NCBI GenBank assembly: GCA_946478775.1
Contig: CAMLDR010000012.1
Span: 1-42,902 of the forward strand
DNA length: 42,902 nucleotides
Reading direction: 5' to 3'
Origin: an uncultured Flavobacteriales bacterium
GTDB lineage: Bacteria > Bacteroidota > Bacteroidia > Flavobacteriales > Crocinitomicaceae
In this document: positions 34,405 through 42,902 of the stretch, in pieces
How positions within the stretch are numbered: position 1 is the stretch's first letter
How the letters are laid out: every line of letters starts with the position of its first letter
The notes under the pieces: model-generated
What the model was told of the DNA's origin: nothing
The model's input: only the letters and a program-made list of their open reading frames with translations
Databases searched by the model: none
Position numbers and translations under genes: made by a program

Positions 34405-35310
34405 TCAATTAAATGATTGTCTGTATTCTTTTGGGGTATAATTGGTTTTGCTTTTAAAAAGCTTGCTGAATGACTGTGAATATTCAAAACCCAATAGATA
34501 AGCAATTTCGCTTACCGTCAAATTGGTGGTAGTTAAAATTTCTTTCGCTTTTTCAATCAATTTAGTGTGTATATGTTGTTGGGTGTTTTGGCCTGTTAAA
34601 CTTCGCAGCATATCGCTTAAATAGGAAGATGAAACATTTAAGTCCTGTGCTAATTTTTCAACTGTTGGTGCTGTTACATTCAAATGATCCCTAAAATAAC
34701 TATCTAACAGTTTTTCAAATTTTGCAAGCAAATCGTTGGTTGCCATTTTCCGGGTAATAAATTGCCTGTTGTAAAAACGATTGCAATAACTTAAAAGCAA
34801 TTCAAGGTTTGAGACCATGACATCCTGACTAAAATGATCCAGTCTTGAATTGATTTCTTTCCGGATGTTTTGAACGATTGTTTCAATTGTTTTTTGCTCT
34901 TCATCAGAAAGATGCAAGGCCTCGTTTACTTCGTAACTAAAAAAACCGTAATTTTTAATCACATTGCCTAAAGGATATTGCCGGATTAGATCGGGATGAA
35001 ATAATAGGGACCAACCATCTTTATTTCTGTCTTCTTCACTATCTACGCTCAGTATTTGGTTCGGCGCAATAAAAGACATCGTTCCATTATCAAAATCATA
35101 CTGGTTTTTGCCATACTTTAATTTCCCTTTGAAACTTCTTTTGATGGAGATATTGTAAAAATTCAAAAGCAGTTTTTCCTGCTGGGATTCCTGATTGTTT
35201 GAGGTCGTTGAATGGTCAATAATTGTAATTAAGGGATTCAACGGACTTGGCAAATCCATGTAATGATGTAATTCATTTATTGAATTTATTTTTTTGATCT
35301 TTTGCTCCAT
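34405..35310 (-). CDS. AraC-family transcriptional regulator
   Basis: The start at 35310 (MEQKIKKINSINELHHYMDL) is preferred because this N-terminus is usual for the group; the frame opens 10 codons earlier at 35340. An N-terminal cupin-like sensor (about residues 20-190) is followed by two helix-turn-helix units. The first is VEKLAQDLNVSSSYLSDML, the second TVSEIAYLLGFEYSQSFSKL with the closing NYTPKEYRQSF. It lies 60 nt after the aldo/keto reductase gene on the same strand and probably regulates that operon. The effector is unknown. Confidence 0.92.
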   Translation of the reverse strand: MEQKIKKINSINELHHYMDLPSPLNPLITIIDHSTTSNNQESQQEKLLLNFYNISIKRSFKGKLKYGKNQYDFDNGTMSFIAPNQILSVDSEEDRNKDGWSLLFHPDLIRQYPLGNVIKNYGFFSYEVNEALHLSDEEQKTIETIVQNIRKEINSRLDHFSQDVMVSNLELLLSYCNRFYNRQFITRKMATNDLLAKFEKLLDSYFRDHLNVTAPTVEKLAQDLNVSSSYLSDMLRSLTGQNTQQHIHTKLIEKAKEILTTTNLTVSEIAYLLGFEYSQSFSKLFKSKTNYTPKEYRQSFN

Positions 35311-35370
35311 CTTATGATATTCAAAATGAGTAGGTAGCAAAACACTGCTACCTACTTTTAGTTCATTAAT

Positions 35371-36408
35371 TTAAGCATTTAAAAAATCAGCGCCTGAATT
35401 TCTGTCTGCGGTCATTACTTCTAGTACATTTCCCGGATACTCAACCGGTAATTTACTTACTTCATTGAGTTGATTTAACTCGTCATTGGTAAAGACAATG
35501 TTGACAGATTTCAAGTTGTCTTGAAGCTGATGAATTTTAGTTGCACCAATGATAATACTGCTCACCACCGGTTGATGTAATAACCAAGCCAAAGCCAATT
35601 GAGAGATAGAAACTTGTTTTTGCTCTGCCATCGGTCTAAGAACATCCAAAACATCGTAAGCTCTTTCTTCGTGAAAAGGAGGAAATGGAAAACTAGTTAA
35701 CCTACCCTCTTCTTTCTTTCCATTTCGTTTGTATTTCCCCGTGAGCAAACCACCGCTCAAAGGGCTCCAAATCATCATTCCAACTTTCTGGTCTAGCAAC
35801 AACGGCACAATTTCACGCTCTGCATCACGCACATCCAAGGAGTAATTTGCCTGAAGTGAGGCGAACCGATCTAACTGATTGTATTGCGAATAGGCCAGTC
35901 CTTTCATCAGTTGCCAAGCTGAAAGATTACTTGCTCCAAAATACCTGATTTTCCCACTGCGCACTAAATCATCTAATGTTTTGATGGTTTCTTCGATAGG
36001 TGTTAATGGGTCTGCTGTATGGATCTGATAGAGGTCAATGTAATCTGTTCCGAGACGTTTTAGACTAGCATCAACTTGCTGAATAATATGTTTTTTTGAA
36101 AGCCCCCTGTCGTTTTCACTATTCCCCATTGAACCTCTCACTTTGGTGGCTAGAACCAAATCATCTCTGTTGATCGATAGATTCTTAATCGCTTTCCCAA
36201 TCATAACTTCCGAAAGTCCCTCTGAATAAATGTTTGCGGTATCTATAAAATTTACACCTGCGTCCGTTACGGTTTTAATTTGTTCATCAACCGCATGCTG
36301 GTCAAGGTTGCCCATATAGCCAAAGAATCCTTTTCCACCATAATTCATTGTTCCTAAACAGAGTGTTGAAACCTTCAATCCTGTATTTCCTAAAATTTTG
36401 TACTTCAT
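35371..36408 (-). CDS. Aldo/keto reductase
   Basis: The start at 36408 (MKYKILGNTGLKVSTLCLGT) matches the normal family N-terminus; the frame is open 11 codons further up. The ~345-residue NADPH-dependent (alpha/beta)8 barrel has the catalytic tetrad Asp56 and Tyr61 (NFIDTANIYSEG), Lys89 (LATKVRG) and His130 (YQIHTADP). SSIIIGATKIHQLQDNL near the C-terminus binds the cofactor. It is closest in type to the YajO/PdxI-like AKRs. It heads a transcript with the AraC regulator and SnoaL-like lipoprotein. The substrate is unknown. A near-match -7 box (GACCTTTG on the minus strand, ~36435) precedes it. Confidence 0.95.
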   Translation of the reverse strand: MKYKILGNTGLKVSTLCLGTMNYGGKGFFGYMGNLDQHAVDEQIKTVTDAGVNFIDTANIYSEGLSEVMIGKAIKNLSINRDDLVLATKVRGSMGNSENDRGLSKKHIIQQVDASLKRLGTDYIDLYQIHTADPLTPIEETIKTLDDLVRSGKIRYFGASNLSAWQLMKGLAYSQYNQLDRFASLQANYSLDVRDAEREIVPLLLDQKVGMMIWSPLSGGLLTGKYKRNGKKEEGRLTSFPFPPFHEERAYDVLDVLRPMAEQKQVSISQLALAWLLHQPVVSSIIIGATKIHQLQDNLKSVNIVFTNDELNQLNEVSKLPVEYPGNVLEVMTADRNSGADFLNA

Positions 36409-36608
36409 TTTCTTTAATTTAATGTGAATTCCGAGGTACAAAGGTCATCAGTTTGAACTGCTCGATTGTGTCCAAAAAGCAGTTGTTTGTGTTCAAAACG
36501 AGGGGTGATTTAATTATCGTTCCATTTTGAAAGTGAAACAAACTCTTTATACATTCTTTTAATGAACAAAGAACGTATGAAGAAGAGTAGACCTTTTTCA
36601 TTTTTAAG

Positions 36609-36640
36609 ACACAAAAGCCGCACTAGTGCGGCTTTTGTGT
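36609..36640. terminator. 32-bp perfect palindrome, bidirectional terminator
   Basis: ACACAAAAGCCGCACT followed by its exact complement gives a 32-bp perfect palindrome. The GC-rich core is flanked by AAAA/TTTT, the usual form of a bidirectional terminator. It lies 88 nt downstream of the epimerase stop and 200 bp upstream of the reductase start, separating the two minus-strand units. Confidence 0.8.
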
Positions 36641-36727
36641 GAAATAACCTATAGTAACTACGTTCAAACAACTTTGGAGCAGGAATAAAAGGCAGCTTCT
36701 TAGTTTATAGTATGTTTTAGCGAGTTG

Positions 36728-37672
36728 TTATTTTTCAGTGTTGGCTTTCATTTGCTCTACTGCTTGTTTTACGGCAACTGCATGAGTTATCGGAGTGAAC
36801 TTGAAATAAGTGTTAAACTTGGTACTATCAAAGTAATAATCTCTGTCATACTGGTAATTCATCTCTGCCAATTCTTTCATAATAGGTACCATTAATCCGA
36901 ATCCTTTTACGATCCAATTGGGTAAAACAGTCAATTTATTTTCCTTGCCTAATTCCGAAGCAAAAAGTTTGGTCCATTCTTCACCGGTTATCCGTTGAGG
37001 GTTCGTTGGTAAATTCCAAATCTGATTGTAGGCTTCATCGGTGTTTCCAAGCATTGCTGTTCCCTTGGCAAGTTCCGGAACATACCCCATACTGTGAACA
37101 AGTTTGGAATTGCAAAACCATTGTGCCTTTTTATTTTTCACCAAATTATCGTAAACAAGATTCATCAGTACACTGGATTGTCTTGCCGTACCACCAAAGA
37201 AGTCGGGTGATCTTGCAATGATTGCCTGCAACTTATTTTTCTCCATATTCTTTAAAATAATCCGGTCAACTTCTGCTCTGATTTCACCTTTCTTGCTTGT
37301 TGGGCTTATCGGAGAATTTTCTGTAATATGATTTACATTGTTACCACCGATGGCATAGACATTGTCAAAAAAAACAAGTTTGGAATTGTGCTCCAGGCAA
37401 GCGTCAACTACGTTTTGGATAAAGGGTACCCATGCCTCTTTCCAGGTACTTGTCTTATAGGGAAATCCAATAGCGACATAAGTAATCTCTGAATCTGCTA
37501 CGGCTTTAAACACATCCTCTCTTTTAGTGAGGTCTGCCGAAAATAGAGAGTCCGTTGGATTTACTTTTTTCGGATTTCTGCTCACCAATCTAATGTCTGA
37601 TGTATATTCCGTTAATGCTTTTGCAAGTTCAATACCGATTGCGCCACCTGCGCCTAAAATTGTTTGTTTCAT
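36728..37672 (-). CDS. NAD(P)-dependent epimerase/dehydratase family protein (extended SDR-like)
   Basis: This 314-residue protein has an N-terminal Rossmann fold with TILGAGGAIGIELAKAL as the glycine-rich dinucleotide site and LVSRNPKKVN as the cofactor-selecting strand end. DNVYAIGG near residue 101 occupies the position of the catalytic Tyr region but lacks a clear YxxxK, so it may be an atypical SDR acting as a redox sensor or reductase. AIIARSPDFFG is the usual post-active-site strand. It has its own -7 box and is closed by the palindromic terminator. The AraC gene upstream is on the same strand. The substrate is unknown. Confidence 0.87.
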   Translation of the reverse strand: MKQTILGAGGAIGIELAKALTEYTSDIRLVSRNPKKVNPTDSLFSADLTKREDVFKAVADSEITYVAIGFPYKTSTWKEAWVPFIQNVVDACLEHNSKLVFFDNVYAIGGNNVNHITENSPISPTSKKGEIRAEVDRIILKNMEKNKLQAIIARSPDFFGGTARQSSVLMNLVYDNLVKNKKAQWFCNSKLVHSMGYVPELAKGTAMLGNTDEAYNQIWNLPTNPQRITGEEWTKLFASELGKENKLTVLPNWIVKGFGLMVPIMKELAEMNYQYDRDYYFDSTKFNTYFKFTPITHAVAVKQAVEQMKANTEK

Positions 37673-37717
37673 AATTTCTATTTTTTAAATCGTTCTTTAA
37701 ATACTTATTTGATGAAA

Positions 37718-37725
37718 CAAAGCTA
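37718..37725 (-). promoter_or_regulatory. -7 box upstream of the epimerase gene
   Basis: On the minus strand TAGCTTTG fits TAnnTTTG exactly and lies 45 nt before the ATG at 37672, between the epimerase and the upstream AraC gene. This suggests the two genes can be transcribed separately. Confidence 0.45.
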
Positions 37726-37762
37726 AGGTGATACTATCCATTAAAATTGGAAGAAAACGAAA

Positions 37763-38584
37763 TCAGGATTTTGAATTGCAAATATCCTGATGCAATTTCA
37801 GATATCGGGTTGGGCTCAGATTGATAAAGTGTTTGAAATCATTGATGAGTTGGCTTTGATCGTAATACCCGCATTCGGCGATAATTTCAAACCAATCTAT
37901 TTTTGCATTTGTATAAGCTGCGTTTTGAATGAGTGCAATTGCTTTTAAAAACCGTTCATACCGGTTGTATTCTTTGGCAGAGTACCCAAAGTGTTTTTTA
38001 TGATTGAGCTGTGTGTTCCGTTCTGTTTGATTATTTTGACTAGCAATAGATTTGATGGTATCCAACGTTTGATCTTTGAAGTTTGCGATCTGTTCGGCAA
38101 TTTTACTTTGACTTTCGAAATAGGGCTCGCTGAATTTAAGAATGTGATTTACCCGATCATGAATATCTGCGATTCCATTTAGTTCATCCCACAAAATACG
38201 GAAGGAATTTTCATTGAATGATTCATCGGGAATCAGTGGTTCCTGCGCTGCCATTGTAGCATCACCGAAAAAACGGAAAAAGGCATCATCTTTAAAATTG
38301 ACTAATAGAATTTCTGCATTGGGAGGTAAAGAATAGTCAATCAAATGCTTGATAGGCCCCAACATCAGGTATTTGTCAACTTCTAAGTAGGGATATTGTT
38401 TCGAATGAAAATAGGGTTTTTCCCCGAAACTAAAGATCAAAATGGTTTGATAGGAAGGTATTAACAGTTTGGTGATGGTTTCACTGGTTTCGTTTTTAGC
38501 AAAATAGAAGTGAGTAAACACCTTTTCATACGCTGTTGGTATAGCTATTCTGAAGTTATTATAATTTGGATTACTATCTTTCAT
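37763..38584 (-). CDS. AraC-family transcriptional regulator
   Basis: This 273-residue regulator has an N-terminal sensor domain (YQTILIFSFGEKPYFHSKQ and LMLGPIKHLIDYSL are typical of cupin-like AraC sensors in Bacteroidota). The C-terminal DNA-binding domain includes YNRYERFLKAIALIQN and IIAECGYYDQSQLINDFKHF and ends in SPTRYLKLH. It is 90 nt upstream of the epimerase, which is its likely target. It is distinct in sequence from the other AraC regulator at 34405-35310. Confidence 0.92.
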   Translation of the reverse strand: MKDSNPNYNNFRIAIPTAYEKVFTHFYFAKNETSETITKLLIPSYQTILIFSFGEKPYFHSKQYPYLEVDKYLMLGPIKHLIDYSLPPNAEILLVNFKDDAFFRFFGDATMAAQEPLIPDESFNENSFRILWDELNGIADIHDRVNHILKFSEPYFESQSKIAEQIANFKDQTLDTIKSIASQNNQTERNTQLNHKKHFGYSAKEYNRYERFLKAIALIQNAAYTNAKIDWFEIIAECGYYDQSQLINDFKHFINLSPTRYLKLHQDICNSKS

Positions 38585-38796
38585 TGATCGATCTGTTTTA
38601 GCTCAGTACTGCATTGCCCGTTAACTTTTGGCTAAGAAATAGATCTCGAAGCACAAAATTTGATAAAAGGCAGCATATTCAATTAACCACTCAATATTAT
38701 AGATTAATTGTTAAATACTGAAAGATTCTTAAAAAGAAATGGACATGACCTCAACAGGATTCGCACAACTTTGATTAGTTGAAAAACGAAATTAAA

Positions 38797-39225
38797 TCAA
38801 TGGTTTGCGGAAGATTTTTCATAAATCGTCAAATGGACTTCTGATTTGTTGTAGACTTTTGTTACTCGCATGCGTGTATATCTACGTGGTTCTGCTACTG
38901 TTGTATTCCAATAATTCTTGAATAAATCGTAAATCCGTTCGTATGTTCATAACGAACATAGAACCCGCCTTCCTGCTCGGTTACAGCTTTAAGTGCAGCA
39001 GCATATTCTTGTTTTTTAGTTGTTGATTATAGTAGGCTCTGAAAACAGGACAATAATTCTCCTCCTGGAAATGCGTTTTCTCAGCAAGCCAGCTGCAGGT
39101 ACTGTCGGGATAATGTTCAGTTACCTAGTGAAAATCACTTTACCGGAAGATTGCCCGCAGCCGCACAGAAAAAAGAACAGGAAGAACACTCCAGCAAGTG
39201 AATAAAAATTATACGGTTTCTTCAT
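38797..39225 (-). pseudogene. Frameshifted lipoprotein gene (three breaks)
   Basis: On the minus strand an ATG at 39225 begins MKKPYNFYSLAGVFFLFFFL then CGCGQSSG, a clear lipoprotein signal, and hits a stop at 39121-39123. The reading then continues in a second frame (VTEHYPDSTCSWLAEKTHF, then QEENYCPVFRAYYNQQLK). It shifts again at a run of six A near 39012-39017 (KQEYAAALKAVTEQEGGFYV then RYEHTNGFTIY). It shifts a third time near 38920-38930 (FKNYWNTTVAEPRRYTRMRV then TKVYNKSEVHLTIYEKS), ending at a TGA at 38797-38799. Together about 143 residues of coherent protein are spread over three frames. It is either a decayed gene or a site of several sequencing indels; the homopolymer at the second break leaves the latter open. 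No family is recognised. The 212 bp before it (38585-38796) show nothing. Confidence 0.8.
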
Positions 39226-39297
39226 CAACGGGATTGAGCGTTTAAAAGTGCCTGTTTTCAATGGGTTCGATTCATGTTTAGCTAAAATTCAGGGTTA

Positions 39298-39320
39298 CCC
39301 CCTGTATGGACGGAAGGGGG
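39298..39320. promoter_or_regulatory. CCCCCT/AGGGGG inverted repeat, candidate operator
   Basis: CCCCCT at 39298-39303 and AGGGGG at 39315-39320 form a 6-bp inverted repeat with an 11-bp centre, rare in this AT-rich DNA. It lies just upstream of a probable -7 box (GACCTTTG, 39330-39337), over the -33 region. The spacing suits a dimeric regulator better than a terminator. Confidence 0.35.
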
Positions 39321-39352
39321 AATAGCGGACCTTTGCAGCATAAATTAGCTCT

Positions 39353-42300
39353 ATGTACCCAACAGGTAATAAAAAACCAAACTTCATGTTTTTCACAGTT
39401 AAAAACAGGAGAAGCATCCTTTTTTCTACACTCATTTTTGTGCTTTTCTGCGGATCTGTCAGCGCACAGCTTACCGGCGTACGCACTATACCGGGTACTT
39501 ACCCGACACTTCAGCTGGCCATCCAGGACCTGAACACACAGGGAGTGGGAGCCGGCGGCGTAACATTGAACCTTCTGGCCGGTAACCCGCAAACAGCACC
39601 GACCGGCGGATATCTGATCACCGCGGAGGGAACGGCAGCCAATCCCATCATTTTTCAGGGAAATGGAAATACCATTACGGCAGCCCTTGCGACGGTCGCC
39701 CTAACTGACGCTATCTTTAAGATCGTAGGTGGCGATTACATTACTATTACGCAGTTCACGATGGTGGAGAACCCCGCGAATACGGGATCCATGATAGAAT
39801 GGGGCGTCGCATTGCTGCCCGGATCGACGGCTAACGGAGCACAGTTCAACACGATCTCCGGTAATACGATCACGCTGAACAACAGCTACCAGAACACGGC
39901 GGGTGTTTATGCCAATACACGGCATCAATTCGATAATCCAGGTGTGAGCTCCAATACGACAAACAATACGACAGCTCCCAACCACAATAACAGGATTCTG
40001 AACAATGCCATTTCGAACGTGAACGTTGGAATTATTTTTTCGGGATCGTTTGTGTCGGACCACATGGACCGGATGACAGAGATTGACGGGAATACGATTA
40101 CGAATTATGGCGGTCAGCCGTATGGGATGGGTTTCAATGGAGTGACCTTCTCACAGGTAATGGGTATTTATCTCAACAACCAGAATTTTCATACGATTTC
40201 GGACAATATACTAATCGGGTCGCCTTTCAACACCAATTACGGTGTGCGCTGCATTATGACCGATTATTCGGCCGTGCCGGCAGGCGCAGTTACCAATACG
40301 ATCACGCGTAATACGGTTACCTATTCCCAGGCGGGAACGGGCTCTGCTTTAGCTATCAATACAAGCAGCGCAGCCGGGGTCATAAGCAATGTCACTTTAG
40401 ACATAACCGACAACCTGATTACGAATTGTGAAGGGATCAGTACTGGTTCGGTAGTTGGTATTTCCAACTATGCAGCCGCCGGTGTGCTCAATATGACGGG
40501 GAATACGTCAAGAAACAATACGATTTCCGGCACAGGAGGCGTTGGCGGTTTTTATAACCAGGGAGCAGTGACTGCAACGATCAACCTGAGTAACAATCAT
40601 GTCGGTGATGCAATGGGAGGTGCAGTCACTTTTAGTTCGGTATCATCCAGCGGCATTGGATGGATTGGGAATTATGCCGGGGCACCCTCTGTTGCACTGA
40701 TCATGAATGGAAATGATTTCAGGGGAATTGTGTTCCAGTCAGGCAGTGCAAACTCTCTTACATTCCTAATTAATACGGTCGCAACCGCCTCACAGACGAT
40801 TAATGCGAACACTTTTACTTCGCTCAACCTGAATACTTCGGGAGCTGTCACATTCATCAGCAACAATGTCGCGCTGCCGGCAGGCGGGTCAATGATGGCG
40901 CATAACAACAGTATTGTCGGCAGTTTCACAAAGGCGACTGGAGGAAGCCTTGTCATCCAGAATTCGACTGCAGCCTCTGCGGCAACGGCAACGAAATCGA
41001 TCCAGGACAATAATTTTTCGAACATTTCGGTGTCCGGCACAACCGTCACCGGATGGAATGATGGGGATGGTGCGACGGGTTCCGGGCCACAGAAAACGAT
41101 CATGAACAACACGTTCAGTAACTGGACATGCGGCACAACGGTAAATGTCCTCACGGTAAACCGGGCAGGCGCGGGCTCTGTCCTGAGCGGGAATACACTA
41201 TCCAACATAACCAGTTCTTCAGGAGCGATTACAGGTATCACGGTGAGTGGTCAGAATAGCGGTGATCACATGGTCTCAGGCAACACATTAAACAACCTTT
41301 CTTCAACCGGCGGTAATGTTCAAGGCATTTTATCGGTTACAACAGCTGCCTGCGCGCTTACCATTAAGGAGAATACGATCACCGGACTCCTCGCCGGCAA
41401 TAGCGCAGTAACCGGTATATTTTTCAACGGATCAGGAGCTGATGTGACAGTCTCCCGGAATAAGATCGCTGACCTTCAGTCGAACCAAACTGTCAGAGGA
41501 CTATACATAGCCGTCGGAACGATGTACCGCGTCAGCAACAATTACATCGGTGATCTGCGTACCGGAACCGCGAATGCTGCAGATGCGGTTATAGGTATCT
41601 CGATGGCCGTTCCGGCTGCAGTGGAGCTGTATTACAACACGATCTACCTGAATGCGGTAAGCTCCGGAGGATTTTTCGGATCGTCGGGCATCTCCCAAAC
41701 CGGAAGCGCTGTCAACCTTACGATGCGCAATAACCTGGTGGTAAATCGCTCGACAGCAAACGGCGGAGCACTGACAGTTGCATTTCGTCGTGCAGATCCC
41801 TCACTGACAAATTATTCGGCCACTTCGGATAACAACTCGTTTTTTGCAGGAGCTCCTTCCGCTAATAACCTGATCTATTCCGATGGAACAAATAGTGACC
41901 AAACGATCGCAGCATATAAAATACGCATGACACCCAGGGAAACCGCATCCCTGACTGTCAACCCCGTATTCGCCAATCTGACGGCGGCTTCCCCCTTGTT
42001 TCTTCATATTCCGGCAGCTACAATTACTCCGCTTGAAAGCGGAGGGGGCACTATCTCCGGTTATGTCAGTGATTACGACAACGACGCGCGACCGGGCCCT
42101 GCAGGTTCTGTGAACGGTGGTGGAACTGCCCCGGACATTGGCGCCGATGAGTTTGACGGGGTAATTAGCTGCGCTAGTCTCCCTGTGGCCGGAACTGCGC
42201 TGATCGCTGCGCCCTCTGCAGTATGTGGCAGCGGTACGTTCGCGCTTTCCCTTTCAGGACACTCTGTGGCAAACGGCGTCACCTATCAGTGGCAATCCTC

Positions 42301-42902
42301 GCCGAATACCGGTGGACCTTATGTAGCTATTCCAGGTGCTACAACTGCTGACTATACGACAGGAATCCTGACTGATACAACCTATTTCACTGCCGTTGTA
42401 ACATGTTCTGCCAGCGGACATTCATCAACTTCCTCAGAGATCAGTGCAATCGTAATACCTACTCCCGCGGCACCAGTTCCATCTTCAGACTCTCCGGTAT
42501 GTGCGGGCAGTATGTTCAACCTTTCGACCCCGGCAGTAACAGACGCATTATACGCCTGGACCGGTCCGGACAGTTATGTTTCGGCCGATCAAAATCCAGC
42601 AATCGTTGATGCAACTGTTGCAATGACAGGGACCTACAGCGTAGTTCTGACAGTGAACGGCTGCTCATCCGCACCAGGAATCGTATCCGTCAACGTGAAT
42701 GCGCTTCCGGCTGTGACAGCTTCTGGCACAGCAACAACGGTGTGCGAAGGAACTTCCCTTACACTTTTCGGGAGCGGGGCTGCAACCTATACCTGGAGCG
42801 GCGGTGTAACGGACAATGTGCCGTTCAACGCAACGACAACTCAAACATTTACCGTTACAGGAACAGATGCCAATGGCTGTGAAGACAGCGATGCAATTAC
42901 CA
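39353..42902 (+). CDS. Giant secreted beta-helix / Ig-like repeat protein (3' end outside window)
   Basis: An open frame runs from the ATG at 39353 to the window edge without a stop: 1183 complete codons plus one base. The N-terminus MYPTGNKKPNFMFF... includes a signal segment (ILFSTLIFVLFCGSVSAQ); a start at 39386 (MFFTVKNRR) is equally good. Residues ~50-930 are right-handed beta-helix repeats with recurring NTI, GNTI and NNTISG turns (e.g. ISGNTITLNNSY, TEIDGNTITNYGG), ending at APDIGADEFDG. From ~940 Ig-like modules follow (VCGSGTFALSLSG, PVCAGSMFNLSTP, TVCEGTSLTLFGSGAATYTW). By analogy with the Ig-repeat protein at 14218 a T9SS sorting domain is expected beyond the edge. Codons are richer in G and C than in the other genes, suggesting different ancestry. 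It is probably a surface adhesin or polysaccharide-binding protein. Confidence 0.9.
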   Translation, partial: MYPTGNKKPNFMFFTVKNRRSILFSTLIFVLFCGSVSAQLTGVRTIPGTYPTLQLAIQDLNTQGVGAGGVTLNLLAGNPQTAPTGGYLITAEGTAANPIIFQGNGNTITAALATVALTDAIFKIVGGDYITITQFTMVENPANTGSMIEWGVALLPGSTANGAQFNTISGNTITLNNSYQNTAGVYANTRHQFDNPGVSSNTTNNTTAPNHNNRILNNAISNVNVGIIFSGSFVSDHMDRMTEIDGNTITNYGGQPYGMGFNGVTFSQVMGIYLNNQNFHTISDNILIGSPFNTNYGVRCIMTDYSAVPAGAVTNTITRNTVTYSQAGTGSALAINTSSAAGVISNVTLDITDNLITNCEGISTGSVVGISNYAAAGVLNMTGNTSRNNTISGTGGVGGFYNQGAVTATINLSNNHVGDAMGGAVTFSSVSSSGIGWIGNYAGAPSVALIMNGNDFRGIVFQSGSANSLTFLINTVATASQTINANTFTSLNLNTSGAVTFISNNVALPAGGSMMAHNNSIVGSFTKATGGSLVIQNSTAASAATATKSIQDNNFSNISVSGTTVTGWNDGDGATGSGPQKTIMNNTFSNWTCGTTVNVLTVNRAGAGSVLSGNTLSNITSSSGAITGITVSGQNSGDHMVSGNTLNNLSSTGGNVQGILSVTTAACALTIKENTITGLLAGNSAVTGIFFNGSGADVTVSRNKIADLQSNQTVRGLYIAVGTMYRVSNNYIGDLRTGTANAADAVIGISMAVPAAVELYYNTIYLNAVSSGGFFGSSGISQTGSAVNLTMRNNLVVNRSTANGGALTVAFRRADPSLTNYSATSDNNSFFAGAPSANNLIYSDGTNSDQTIAAYKIRMTPRETASLTVNPVFANLTAASPLFLHIPAATITPLESGGGTISGYVSDYDNDARPGPAGSVNGGGTAPDIGADEFDGVISCASLPVAGTALIAAPSAVCGSGTFALSLSGHSVANGVTYQWQSSPNTGGPYVAIPGATTADYTTGILTDTTYFTAVVTCSASGHSSTSSEISAIVIPTPAAPVPSSDSPVCAGSMFNLSTPAVTDALYAWTGPDSYVSADQNPAIVDATVAMTGTYSVVLTVNGCSSAPGIVSVNVNALPAVTASGTATTVCEGTSLTLFGSGAATYTWSGGVTDNVPFNATTTQTFTVTGTDANGCEDSDAIT

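Noticed and set aside
39020..39205. 61-codon plus-strand open frame
   Set aside because: It lies opposite the broken lipoprotein gene and has no protein-like features; the minus strand explains the region better.
40672..41241. 189-codon minus-strand open frame, plus similar ones at 39278-39592, 39701-40063 and 42073-42282
   Set aside because: They are antisense to the beta-helix gene, whose Thr/Asn/Gly-rich codons leave few stops on the other strand. They lack recognisable motifs or start signals.

Overview
The window looks like chromosomal DNA of a Bacteroidota, most likely Flavobacteriales and close to Fluviicola/Crocinitomicaceae. The evidence is three secreted proteins of type IX secretion (T9SS) style (two with a C-terminal sorting domain inside the window), TAnnTTTG-type -7 promoter boxes, a GYD[IV]A-type GHMP kinase, a RskA-type sigma/anti-sigma pair, and a Bacteroidota-style type 2 isoleucyl-tRNA synthetase. 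The genus is inference; no rRNA or tRNA gene is visible.

Layout. 1-56: TAATTCG tandem repeat running off the left edge. 53-4092 (-): two large envelope proteins (one DUF4836-like) and a lipoprotein. 4162-6626 (-): LD-carboxypeptidase, anti-sigma factor and ECF sigma factor. 6740-10219 (+): ileS with an altered GxHH signature, closed by a terminator. 10321-16893 (+): T9SS-exported beta-propeller-like protein, PF10136 membrane protein, T9SS-exported Ig-repeat protein, strong terminator. 17175-18225 (+): Ppx/GppA phosphatase and a tiny membrane protein. 18271-22468 (-): putative HNH polymorphic toxin, YfiR-coiled coil-SpoIIE phosphatase, NhaA antiporter.

22886-33790 (+) is the centrepiece: nine genes overlapping or separated by 0-6 nt. 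In order they encode squalene synthase, squalene epoxidase, type 2 IPP isomerase, HMG-CoA reductase, a GHMP kinase (probable phosphomevalonate kinase), mevalonate-diphosphate decarboxylase, mevalonate kinase, a short-chain prenyl diphosphate synthase and an oxidosqualene cyclase. Together they encode a route from HMG-CoA to a cyclised sterol in one transcription unit. The cyclase carries Tyr409, His475 and Ile479, matching the three residues that mark plant cycloartenol synthase rather than lanosterol synthase, so the predicted product is cycloartenol. HMG-CoA synthase, thiolase and sterol-tailoring enzymes are not in the window.

33954-38584 (-): accessory block of AraC regulators, aldo/keto reductase, SnoaL-like lipoprotein and NAD-dependent epimerase, with a 32-bp perfect palindrome as terminator. 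38797-39225 (-): a lipoprotein gene broken by three frameshifts. 39353-42902 (+): a very long, GC-richer open frame (beta-helix then Ig-like modules) that runs off the right edge; it is the largest gene in the window although it has no stop here.
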